From assembly GCA_002005505.1 (NCBI GenBank), contig KV908660.1:81044-145043 (forward strand): DNA of 64,000 nucleotides, read 5' to 3'. The first letter of the stretch is position 1; every line of letters starts with the position of its first letter. Of this stretch, positions 56,364 to 64,000 are shown one piece after another. The notes under the pieces are model-generated. The model ran no database searches, was not told where the DNA came from, and was given only the letters and a program-made list of their open reading frames with translations. The position numbers and the translations under genes are program-made. The DNA comes from Botryococcus braunii. Its lineage: Eukaryota; Chlorophyta; Trebouxiophyceae.

Positions 56364-56860
56364 TTACTCCACAACACCTTCAAGGTCTGAATCAGTTTCC
56401 CACTCAGACTCGTCACGAATGTTAGGAATCAGCACATCCTGAAAGGCCTTCACTGGAATAGTTGCCAGTGCAGACTCAACCGCCAAATATGCAGTGTGCT
56501 CAGCAAATTCTTGCTCTCTGTTGAGCCACTTCGTTACACTGCAATACCTCCGAAATTTCTCTTTGGTGATGAAACCTGGTTCCAAATTTACAAATGATTG
56601 TTCCCAAGGAGTGAACTTATACGCTGGATACGTGGAAATCTTGAACCAAACCACGCTGGCTGGGGGAGAGGTCGTCCAACGTACAGATGAAACACGTAGT
56701 CTTTTACAATGGCAGCCCGTTCGTCAGGAGTCCGATCTCCTTGCTGTCCTCCGTTTCTGATTCTATCGTTGTACGAAGGTGGACCGGTTCTTAGCCGAGC
56801 AGGAACGTCGACGTTGGTAGTCTTGCGAGCAGTCTGCTTTGCTCTGCGGCGCTTGGCCAT
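56364..56860 (-). pseudogene. Conserved leader ORF of copia-2, frameshifted
   Basis: Starts MAKRRRAKQTARKT at 56860. It aligns with the copia-1 leader protein: PPSYNDRIRNGG (PPTYNERRKAGG), DERAAIVKDYV (EERAFLVKDFV), then in a second frame from about 56650 YPAYKFTPWEQSFVNLEPGF (YPAYKFTVWEISFINGEPGY), with an acidic end. One frameshift near 56640-56655. Same position: between primer site and gag. Confidence 0.68.
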
Positions 56861-56915
56861 ACAGCTTCTCGTCTCCGATTCTTGAGCCAGCCACACACAC
56901 TCAACGGGAGAGTGG

Positions 56916-56928
56916 TGGGCCCATAACC
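56916..56928 (-). other. copia-2 primer-binding site
   Basis: Minus-strand GGTTATGGGCCCA next to the LTR, as in copia-1 and copia-3; complementary to the anticodon region of initiator tRNA-Met. The LTR end itself contains GCCCATAACC, so the U5 end and primer site can pair. Confidence 0.85.
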
Positions 56929-57620
56929 TGTTAGGTTATGGGCTTGGCGTATTCCTGTGCAGTGGCGGCACGGAGGGTGTGAGTCAAAGTTCGCTCTACT
57001 GTGTGACGAAGAGTAGAGTCTAGAACATGAACAATCAAGGACTGATTGGGCAACTTTAAGGAAACACCCGGAGTGCTTGTGAAGTCCCAAACAAGTCTAT
57101 TACAATTGCTCACTTGCTCTCTCTTAACAACGGAATTTAAACTATCCTAACTGGTACGTACTCAGAAAGGATCAATCTCATTGTCCGATGATAAGATAGC
57201 CAAGCACATACACATAACATGAAATATTAAGGTCAACAAAGCCTCAAATCTCCCTATCTATTCACCATCACGTTACCTGTGCAGTGGCGGCACGGAGGGT
57301 GTGAGTCAAAGTTCGCTCTACTGTGTGACGAAGAGTAGAGTCTAGAACATGAACAATCAAGGACTGATTGGGCAACTTTAAGGAAACACCCGGAGTGCTT
57401 GTGAAGTCCCAAACAAGTGCCCTGCCTCTCCGTGCTAGCACCACTACCTTCCTGCACTAAACGTGTCTGTAACTTGCGTTATCTTTATCTTCGTTCAAAT
57501 TGTTCCTAACCGCTAAGTCTTTGTAGTTTCGCCCATATTAGTCATTTATTATTGTCACTGACGGAATAGCCACTATTACTCCACTGAGGGAAAGGCATAA
57601 ATAACTCATCCAATACAACA
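56929..57620 (-). repeat. copia-2 5' LTR
   Basis: 692 bp, matches the 3' LTR. On the minus strand TGTTGTATTGG ... CCTAACA. Confidence 0.93.
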
Positions 57621-57625
57621 AGTAT

Positions 57626-60178
57626 GTTACTGACCTGTGTGAAGTATTTAAACCCGATACTGCCTCTTACCGCGATGCCTTGCGAGGTAAGTATCAGCAA
57701 AAGAATCAGTCAGCGACGTCGTATCTTGCACACATCAGAGATGTGGGTTATGACCACTGGGTAGGTGTCCCCGAGTCTGATGAGATCTTTTTGCAAATTA
57801 TCAACTCCATGAATGACGAGTGCAAGCCGCTTATGTTGCATACGCACAAGTTAGCTCGTCTGACGTTAGATAGGAGTACCTCAGCCAAACCTATCTCATT
57901 TGGAGACTTAGAGAAATGGGCCTCGCAATGTGATGCTGATCTATTGATAGCCAAGCACGCCAAGGGTGAGAAGCTTCCTCAGTCCAATGCTGCCAATATT
58001 GACCCCAATGCATTGAAAGGTGAGGAAGGGAATGATAAAGGTGGTAGGAAGAGAAAGCAAAAAGCCAAGGCTGCTGGTGCTGATGTTTTTAAAGAGGTTC
58101 CTGCCATTTCTTTTATGCTTCAAGTTGATGATGGTTTAGATGAGGAGGAGGATGTAGATATTGGTGGTGTGTCAGATAATCCTGCACTTACTACACCTGG
58201 TATAGTAGGGAGGTCTGCGGTACCAATGCCACAAGAATCAGATAGGATCACAAGGATACACTCTGTAGTAGAGCCTTTTAAGGTAAATCAAATTACTGCA
58301 ATTAGGAAAACTGTGTATCAACCTAAGGCAAATGTGAGTGGTAGGGGTGGCTCCCCTGCACCAATGTCTATATCTCCGCGAGAGCGTAGCCACGGGAAGG
58401 TAAGCCCGGCTCTCGAGTCTCCGCGCGTCGTAACTCCAGCAATCAGCCAGCCAGCACAGCAGACGCCAGAGCCTTTGACCACACCACGTGAATACCCCTG
58501 GCAGACAGTGATGCCCAAGAACAAGGAAAGGAAGTCAAGGCAGATTGACCCGCCGCCTCCCATTAATTACGGCAGGCAGACGGGGATATCTCCATCTTCA
58601 GCATCAGATAGATCTGGCAGTGGGCAAACACGGCATGTATCTAACCAGCAACGTCAGGCTGTCAGAAGGCAGGCACATCGACCACATATTTTTGTTCCAA
58701 ATGTCATAGATACGGCTGCGATCTTCAAGCAACCAACTGTGCCGCAGTCTACATCAGTCAAGCCGCCAGTACGAACAATGCCTGCAGTAGCTGCAGCATC
58801 AGTCCCTTTATTTTATGAACCGAGCAAGAGCAGCATTCCAGTTCGGAGAGTTGTCACACCTCCGAGAGCTGCACCAGCTATACCGCAAGGTCCTGTAAGA
58901 CCCGGCCCTTCATTGCTTAGGCCTGCAGGTGTTCCAGATCCATGTACATTGCCTCATGTTGTTAGGCCCCCTCATTGGCCCGCTGATGTCAGTGACCCCC
59001 ACCCTGTTACGTTGGGTCACTTTGGTGAATTCCCAGACATCCACGAATATCATGTCACACATCCGGATGGCACCCTTAAGACACCGGATTGGATATTTAA
59101 CAACAATGTGGATTCGTACGACAACTTGTACAATGGCTCTACAGTGGATTTAGCTAAATTTGCTCGTAACTACTTGTGTAATGTTGAGCCAATATATGGA
59201 CCAGACCCTCTGAATCCAGGCTCATGTATAGTCATGAAAGAAAAATTACCATTTGACGTCCTAGTGAATCGTATGATTACCACCCAAGATATTGTGGAAG
59301 GTAAACCTGTGGTCACCACTGTGGCACCTCAGGTTCATTATACTGACAAGGGGGATTTGTGTTTGACTTTCCTGAATCAACCCAATCCGGACAAGGAACC
59401 AGTATTCCAGTATTACATTGTTCAGCCACGGCACTTGAACAATCCGGAAAGTAAGGACCTTTCAGATACACCCCTGCACCAGGAGGACTTTGCAGAGAAT
59501 GTGCAAAGGCATGCCAAGGCGGCTGCAGATAGAAAAATAGCAGAATTTCAGAAAAGCCGGCAAGCCAACATCACGCAATTCCGAGCACTTGCACAAGGCC
59601 AGCAGTTGGCAGCAAATCCACCTCCGACATATCAGGAAACAATGGCTGATTATATGCCTCCACCAAGGACAGCATCTCAGCCTGCACCAGAGCCTGAGGT
59701 ACAGTGTAACATGTTCCATGCGGACTTCGGACCTCTGGCCGGTAATATTTACGATTCGTCTTTGGATCCACTCGGAGTGAATGCAGCACAAGGAAGGCGC
59801 CCGAATAGGGCAGAATATTTTAGGCAGCAGGACAGGGAAGGTCCCAAGCCTAATCCTCCCAACCCATATTTTTATTCACCCGAGTCTCGGATAGGTAATG
59901 CTTCGTTTGTAATCACCTTTCTTAGTCTTGTTCAGTTGTGCCGTAATCCAAAGTTTCCTGCATGGATTGAGGCAACTAATGACCTGATTGGCAAACAAGA
60001 CATTGACAAGGTAGCAGTCATCAACATGTCAAATGCCTTGATGTCTATAGCTGCAGAAATGAACATCCCTCTAGTATGCACTTTAGACTCTGAACCACTG
60101 CAGTTTAGGGGGGGGGGGGGGGGAACCTCGCAATCCTCAACCGCATTACGCAAACTGCGATGTTCACACTCATGTTGA
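57626..60178 (+). CDS. PHD-gypsy Gag, C-terminal part
   Basis: Continues the 43442 frame (VTDLCEVFKPDTASYRDAL ...). The first about 120 residues look like the C-terminal half of a gypsy capsid (YQQKNQSATSYLAHIRDVG, FLQIINSMNDECKPL). Then a basic linker, a long Pro/Arg-rich region, and a globular section near the end (NASFVITFLSLVQLCRNPKF). It ends shortly after a run of 16 G at 60108-60123 that puts it out of frame with protease. No CCHC knuckle seen. Confidence 0.72.
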   Translation, partial: VTDLCEVFKPDTASYRDALRGKYQQKNQSATSYLAHIRDVGYDHWVGVPESDEIFLQIINSMNDECKPLMLHTHKLARLTLDRSTSAKPISFGDLEKWASQCDADLLIAKHAKGEKLPQSNAANIDPNALKGEEGNDKGGRKRKQKAKAAGADVFKEVPAISFMLQVDDGLDEEEDVDIGGVSDNPALTTPGIVGRSAVPMPQESDRITRIHSVVEPFKVNQITAIRKTVYQPKANVSGRGGSPAPMSISPRERSHGKVSPALESPRVVTPAISQPAQQTPEPLTTPREYPWQTVMPKNKERKSRQIDPPPPINYGRQTGISPSSASDRSGSGQTRHVSNQQRQAVRRQAHRPHIFVPNVIDTAAIFKQPTVPQSTSVKPPVRTMPAVAAASVPLFYEPSKSSIPVRRVVTPPRAAPAIPQGPVRPGPSLLRPAGVPDPCTLPHVVRPPHWPADVSDPHPVTLGHFGEFPDIHEYHVTHPDGTLKTPDWIFNNNVDSYDNLYNGSTVDLAKFARNYLCNVEPIYGPDPLNPGSCIVMKEKLPFDVLVNRMITTQDIVEGKPVVTTVAPQVHYTDKGDLCLTFLNQPNPDKEPVFQYYIVQPRHLNNPESKDLSDTPLHQEDFAENVQRHAKAAADRKIAEFQKSRQANITQFRALAQGQQLAANPPPTYQETMADYMPPPRTASQPAPEPEVQCNMFHADFGPLAGNIYDSSLDPLGVNAAQGRRPNRAEYFRQQDREGPKPNPPNPYFYSPESRIGNASFVITFLSLVQLCRNPKFPAWIEATNDLIGKQDIDKVAVINMSNALMSIAAEMNIPLVCTLDSEPLQFRGGGGGTSQSSTALRKLRCSHSC
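60108..60123 (+). repeat. G16 homopolymer at Gag-protease junction
   Basis: Gag arrives at the run in one frame and an open frame leaves it in another, joining to protease. A run length differing by one or two G would fuse them. It could be a real slippage mutation, transcriptional slippage or a sequencing error. Confidence 0.85.
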
Positions 60179-60818
60179 ATCTGCTGTTAGTATTAAAAAT
60201 CTTGATGTAGTACCCATCTTTTCCTTGTTGTCTCCTTCGTACCAAGCCTCCGTACCGGTGGAAGAAGAGGACATCACGCAACAGAGTTACCTGCAAGCGG
60301 CACTGGCCAAGGTACCATCTCTTTTCATTCCTGCTGCTTCAATGCCTACAGTGGGTTTTCAGTTGATGGATAAGTCCGGGGCAGTGATGTCCAATGCATT
60401 TAGGGCGGCGTACCTGGATACCGGATGTAATGTCAATCTGATGTCAAGGAGAGCCTTTGCTAGAGATGGCGGTTGTATGGGCTCTGAAGCGGTGTTGCAT
60501 AAAATCAAGCCTTTTCACATTCAGTTAGCAAACGGAAAATCTGGTACCATTACTGTAGAATCCATCTCCAAGGCTAGGATTGTGATTGGCAAGGCTTTTT
60601 ATACTATGGATTTCTTGATCGTTGAGAATTTGACCACGGACTACTTAATTGGGTTTTCATTCATGTTCATGTATAACTTGCAAATAAAACCTGCAAATGC
60701 CCAATTAGCAATAGGAGTCCCTCAAAACAACATGATAGTCAAGGAACCATACCGTCCTTATCAGACCTTGCCCATCAAATTCACCACTAAGAAACTTACT
60801 CTGAATGTGTTAGGTTAG
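60123..60818 (+). CDS. PHD-gypsy aspartic protease
   Basis: Frame open from the G run to TAG at 60816-60818. The retroviral-type protease motif is YLDTGCNVNLMS (DTG) with the second half IGFSFMFMYNLQIKP. No ATG near the start; it is expected to be made as a Gag-Pro fusion. It overlaps the pol frame by 28 nt (60791-60818). Confidence 0.8.
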   Translation, partial: EPRNPQPHYANCDVHTHVESAVSIKNLDVVPIFSLLSPSYQASVPVEEEDITQQSYLQAALAKVPSLFIPAASMPTVGFQLMDKSGAVMSNAFRAAYLDTGCNVNLMSRRAFARDGGCMGSEAVLHKIKPFHIQLANGKSGTITVESISKARIVIGKAFYTMDFLIVENLTTDYLIGFSFMFMYNLQIKPANAQLAIGVPQNNMIVKEPYRPYQTLPIKFTTKKLTLNVLG

Positions 60819-60844
60819 GTGTACTAACTTGTGTGCAGCTGCTG

Positions 60845-63800
60845 ATGAAGATGGAGATTGAGTGTATCTGGAAAGACTGGACGCCAAAGACGCGTCTGCC
60901 CCCTGAATTGTGGGCTTTTGATCCACTGCAGCAAATAATACGAGGCTGCAAGTGCGAATCTTCCCTTTTACCATTTTCTATTGCTGTGAGAGGAGAGCTG
61001 CAGTATTATGGAGATAGTAATGCTGTGCCGTTCCTCCCACCTACATCTCTCATATCCATGCACTCCCTGCAAATTGAGGATGTAGATCTATTTGGCGAGA
61101 ATGTTATTGCGTGCGAAGTACTTGCGGTTCCGCAACTTCTGCCTGAAGACGAGGAGAAGAAGAGGGCCGTTGAAATTTTACTGTCAAAATATGCCCAATT
61201 GTTTAGCACTGGATCTGATGACTTGGGACGCATAGCACATCCTGAAATCTGTCACCGTATTACTGTGCAACCTGATGCATCCCCTCCTTCTCGCTTTCGC
61301 CACATGTCTACGTACTCCGAGAGAGAATGCGAGTTCATGATCAAGGAGATAGACATGCTGTTAAAACTTGGAATCATTCAACCCTCGGATTCCCCATGGG
61401 TATCAGCTCCTGTGATTGTCAAGAAACATGATGGCACTTTGCGTTTGTGTATTGACTTCAGACCTCTGAACAAAGTGACCATCCCTGACCCGTATCCTTT
61501 GCCCGTTATTGATGCGATGTTGCGAAGAATGGCCAAAGCAAATTATTTTTCCAGTGTTGATATTGCATCTGCCTTTTGGCAAGTTCCCATGCATGTCAGT
61601 GACCGGAAATACACTGGGTTCATGACCCCTACTGGGAAGTATAAGTGGTTGCGAATGCCTTTTGGTCTTAAAAATGCTTCTAGCACGTTTCAGAGGTTAA
61701 TGGACCACATTATTGGTCAGAGTGATTTCACTGCTGTGTATCTTGATGATATCTACATCTTTTCTGAGACCTGGGGAGAACACATTATTCATGTTGAAAG
61801 TGTGTTCGCGAAATTAGCTGAATACCATATCAAGTTGAAGTTACCAAAATGTATATTTGGAGCTCCGCGCATCAAGGCGCTTGGGCACATTGTTGGGAAC
61901 GGTGAAATGAAGCCGGACCCTGAAAACATTGCTGCAATTTTGGCACTTCCTGTCCCTCGTGACATTCACATGGTTAGGTCTGTACTAGGTGCATACGGAT
62001 GTTATAGGGGTTATGTTGAAAACTTTGCTTTGAAAACTGCCCCCATGTCATACTTAACCAAGAAATGTGCACAAGTTAAATGGGAATGGACACCTGCATG
62101 CCAAAATGCATTTGATGAATTGAAAAGAGTGATGACCTCTTCGCCTGTTTTGCGGATGCCCCGCCTTGATTTACCTTTCATCCTTACCACTGACTGGTCT
62201 AAACTGGCAGTGGGTGCTGTGTTGAGTCAAATTGACCCGGATACTCAATTTGATCATCCGGTAGCCTATGCATCCCGACTACTCACCTCTGCGGAACAAA
62301 ATTATTCACCTACGGAAGGAGAGTGTCTTGCTTTGTTTTGGGCTATCAACAAGTTTCGAATTTATTTGGATGGAAAGAAGTTCACTGTCTACACTGATCA
62401 TTCCGCGTTACAATGGTTAAATTCAAAGCGACATGAAAACAGTAAGTTAGAAAGGTGGGCCATTGCCTTGCAAGAATTTGACTATGAAGTCAAATATAAG
62501 AAGGGCGAGGAAAACCTTGTAGCTGATTGTCTTTCTCGTTGTGTGAGTGCTGCTGCTGTATATGCGTGTGCTGTGAAGCCTGTCTGGCCACAAAATGCTG
62601 CAAGGCAAAGTGATCTGGACAAAATCCCTTGTGTTGTGTGCGGTAACCCGCAAGGACATGATAATATTGTCATATGCGATGGATGCAACCGTTGTTTTCA
62701 CTTGCGCTGTTTAGTGCCCCCTCGTTCTCTTGTGCCAGGAGGATGCTGGTATTGTCCTGCCTGTGACCCATTCTTTGGAGAGAAAGGTGGATCCAAATTG
62801 GAAGAAGTGAAGAACAAGGAAACACCATTATTGTACAAACACACGGAACCCTTCTTGTCTGAAAATGATCCAATGATGCAGTATATTGAATCTGGTTATG
62901 ACTTGTCTTTACTTTGTGATTTGACACCCCAAAAGGCTTCTACTATCAGAGTCAGAGCTTCATACATGTTGAAGCACCCAAAGATACCGGGCTGGCTCAT
63001 GATATACAAGAAGATAAGGGGAAGGCCTTCTAGATGGCTAGTATACCCACCTGTAGAATTTAGGTGGGATATCATTTCAATGATTCATGATGTGTTGGGT
63101 CATTCCGGTGTGTCACAAACTCTTGTGGTGATGCACCAGCACTTTCATTGGCCTGGCATCAAAAACGATATTGCTTTGTTTGTCAAAACCTGCGATGCGT
63201 GTCAGAAAGTGAAAGCAAATGTGCCTGTGTACGTTCCTCCGGAGAGACCTGCCTTGTATCACCCCATGGCTCACGGGCATCTTGACTTATTTGGTCCAAT
63301 TGACAAGATGTTGGCTGATCCTCCCTTGGGAAAACGTGACACTTCTCATGTCTATGTGGCTGTCATGGTTGACTACTTCACAAAGGTTGCGGAATTCGTT
63401 CCTGTCGAAAACAAACAACCTGAAACCATTGCACATGCCTTTTATAATCATTGGATATGTAGATATGGGGCCCCTTCTGTGATTACTACTGACAATGGTG
63501 GCGAGTTTAAGTCTGACTTCGCACACATGGTATCCTGGCTTGGCATCTATCATGTTTATACCTCTGCAAATCACCCCTCAGCCAATGGTGTGGCTGAGCG
63601 GCTTGTCAAATCCATGAAAACTATGCTAACTGCATTTTTCAATGAGCACCCTGCTGATTGGGTTCCCGCATTGCATGCTATGAGATTTGCGTATATGCGT
63701 CGGCCCCACACTTCTTTAAATGGGATGGCTCCATTTGAAATGCTGTATGGTTTCCTGCCTAAGCTTCCCCTTGCTGTGGCAGATGTTTTAGCAAAATCTG

Positions 63801-64000
63801 TAAAAATTTCTCCAGTGTGGGGTCATCATGAATATTTTCAGCAGTTGCAAGATAAACTCAGAATACAGCAAGAAGCTGCTGTACTTGCAATTGACAAAAA
63901 CATGCATGAGAATGTCATGGCCCGCATCAAACGCATGGGACCCAAAACGCCTAACAAAGAAATCAAAGTAGGAGACCTGGTGCTAGAAATCACTCAAAAT
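60845..64000 (+). CDS. PHD-gypsy pol: RT, RNase H, PHD finger, integrase (partial at 3')
   Basis: First ATG at 60845; the frame is open from 60791 to the window end, over 1050 residues. RT: IVKKHDGTLRLCIDFRPLNK, MPFGLKNASSTFQRLM, and the active site VYLDDIYIF (YLDD 299-302). RNase H: FILTTDWSKLAVGAVL, YSPTEGECLALFW, YTDHSALQWL. Residues 596-640 (62630-62764) form a C4HC3 PHD finger: CVVC, CDGC, H-x2-C in FHLRC, CPAC. Integrase: zinc region (HDVLGHSG ... CDACQKVK) and DDE in HLDLFGP, TTDNGGEF and NGVAERLVK. All catalytic residues are present. PHD fingers usually read histone H3 tails, so it may steer integration, as a chromodomain does in chromoviruses. Confidence 0.93.
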   Translation, partial: MKMEIECIWKDWTPKTRLPPELWAFDPLQQIIRGCKCESSLLPFSIAVRGELQYYGDSNAVPFLPPTSLISMHSLQIEDVDLFGENVIACEVLAVPQLLPEDEEKKRAVEILLSKYAQLFSTGSDDLGRIAHPEICHRITVQPDASPPSRFRHMSTYSERECEFMIKEIDMLLKLGIIQPSDSPWVSAPVIVKKHDGTLRLCIDFRPLNKVTIPDPYPLPVIDAMLRRMAKANYFSSVDIASAFWQVPMHVSDRKYTGFMTPTGKYKWLRMPFGLKNASSTFQRLMDHIIGQSDFTAVYLDDIYIFSETWGEHIIHVESVFAKLAEYHIKLKLPKCIFGAPRIKALGHIVGNGEMKPDPENIAAILALPVPRDIHMVRSVLGAYGCYRGYVENFALKTAPMSYLTKKCAQVKWEWTPACQNAFDELKRVMTSSPVLRMPRLDLPFILTTDWSKLAVGAVLSQIDPDTQFDHPVAYASRLLTSAEQNYSPTEGECLALFWAINKFRIYLDGKKFTVYTDHSALQWLNSKRHENSKLERWAIALQEFDYEVKYKKGEENLVADCLSRCVSAAAVYACAVKPVWPQNAARQSDLDKIPCVVCGNPQGHDNIVICDGCNRCFHLRCLVPPRSLVPGGCWYCPACDPFFGEKGGSKLEEVKNKETPLLYKHTEPFLSENDPMMQYIESGYDLSLLCDLTPQKASTIRVRASYMLKHPKIPGWLMIYKKIRGRPSRWLVYPPVEFRWDIISMIHDVLGHSGVSQTLVVMHQHFHWPGIKNDIALFVKTCDACQKVKANVPVYVPPERPALYHPMAHGHLDLFGPIDKMLADPPLGKRDTSHVYVAVMVDYFTKVAEFVPVENKQPETIAHAFYNHWICRYGAPSVITTDNGGEFKSDFAHMVSWLGIYHVYTSANHPSANGVAERLVKSMKTMLTAFFNEHPADWVPALHAMRFAYMRRPHTSLNGMAPFEMLYGFLPKLPLAVADVLAKSVKISPVWGHHEYFQQLQDKLRIQQEAAVLAIDKNMHENVMARIKRMGPKTPNKEIKVGDLVLEITQN
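62630..62764 (+). other. PHD-finger coding segment in pol
   Basis: 45 residues with spacing C-x2-C, x12, C-x2-C, x4, H-x2-C, then C-x2-C near the end, with Trp two residues before the last CxxC (CWYCPAC). It sits after the last RNase H motif (VADCLSRC) and about 90 residues before integrase. Confidence 0.9.

Larger units (their letters stand above)
44096..57620 (-). mobile_element. Ty1/copia element copia-2, hosting gypsy-2
   Basis: LTRs of 692 bp (44096-44787 and 56929-57620), TSD AGTAT (44091-44095, 57621-57625), primer site 56916-56928. Without gypsy-2 it is 7.3 kb. It belongs to the same broad lineage as copia-1 by gene order and protein similarity. It splits PHD-gypsy gag. Confidence 0.93.
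42090..64000 (+). mobile_element. Ty3/gypsy element with PHD finger (PHD-gypsy), right end outside window
   Basis: Gag, aspartic protease, RT, RNase H, PHD finger and integrase in order. Gag is interrupted by copia-2. The left boundary is uncertain; a candidate is the TGACGTGTCC at 42090. No LTR pair can be compared. Confidence 0.75.

Overview
This window comes from a large, repeat-rich eukaryotic genome. The mix of chromodomain Ty3/gypsy elements, Ty1/copia elements primed by an internal part of initiator tRNA-Met, hAT and PIF/Harbinger DNA transposons, and spliceosomal GT-AG introns best fits a streptophyte (charophyte alga or plant). The species cannot be fixed from the sequence. I see no clear host gene, rRNA, tRNA or CRISPR. 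Almost everything is transposons nested in transposons, and many boundaries can be read exactly from target-site duplications (TSDs).

Left block (1-38747). A Ty3/gypsy element that carries a Dam-like methyltransferase domain (the 'Dam-gypsy') is the local host. Its 5' LTR is broken at 9950 by a chromodomain gypsy (gypsy-1). Gypsy-1 is itself broken on the left by a minus-strand copia (copia-3, running off the window) and in its 3' part by a coding-free LTR element (LARD, 3738-8930, TSD TACCT). The Dam-gypsy polyprotein is split at 15006/22965 by a minus-strand copia (copia-1, TSD GTGGT), whose RT is split by a 299-bp solo LTR (TSD CTGTG). The Dam-gypsy 3' LTR holds a complete short hAT element (24499-26336, TSD GTCGGGAC) and an 11-kb Harbinger structure (27572-38575, TSD CAG).

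The Harbinger structure looks like a composite transposon. A 778-bp deletion derivative is on the left and a 7.1-kb element, with a Myb-like protein and a PIF DDE transposase, is on the right. They enclose 3.1 kb of cargo. The cargo encodes a two-exon IS630/Tc1/mariner-like transposase, and its 702-nt intron is almost filled, on the opposite strand, by a zinc-site plus PD-(D/E)XK-like nuclease reading frame. This is the most unusual arrangement in the window.

Right block (38748-64000). Remnants of two more gypsy elements (gypsy-3 with chromodomain, gypsy-4 fragment) lead into a gypsy element with a PHD finger between RNase H and integrase (PHD-gypsy), which runs off the right edge. Its gag is interrupted by copia-2 (44096-57620, TSD AGTAT), and copia-2 is interrupted by gypsy-2 (45698-51886, TSD CTTCC). 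Gypsy-2 has LTRs that look identical but a truncated integrase.

Recurring themes: copia LTRs share an internal direct repeat of period 322-332 bp. The copia primer site is complementary to the anticodon region of initiator tRNA-Met. Two copias share an undescribed ORF upstream of gag. Several elements look mobilised in trans (LARD, gypsy-2, the Harbinger deletion derivative).
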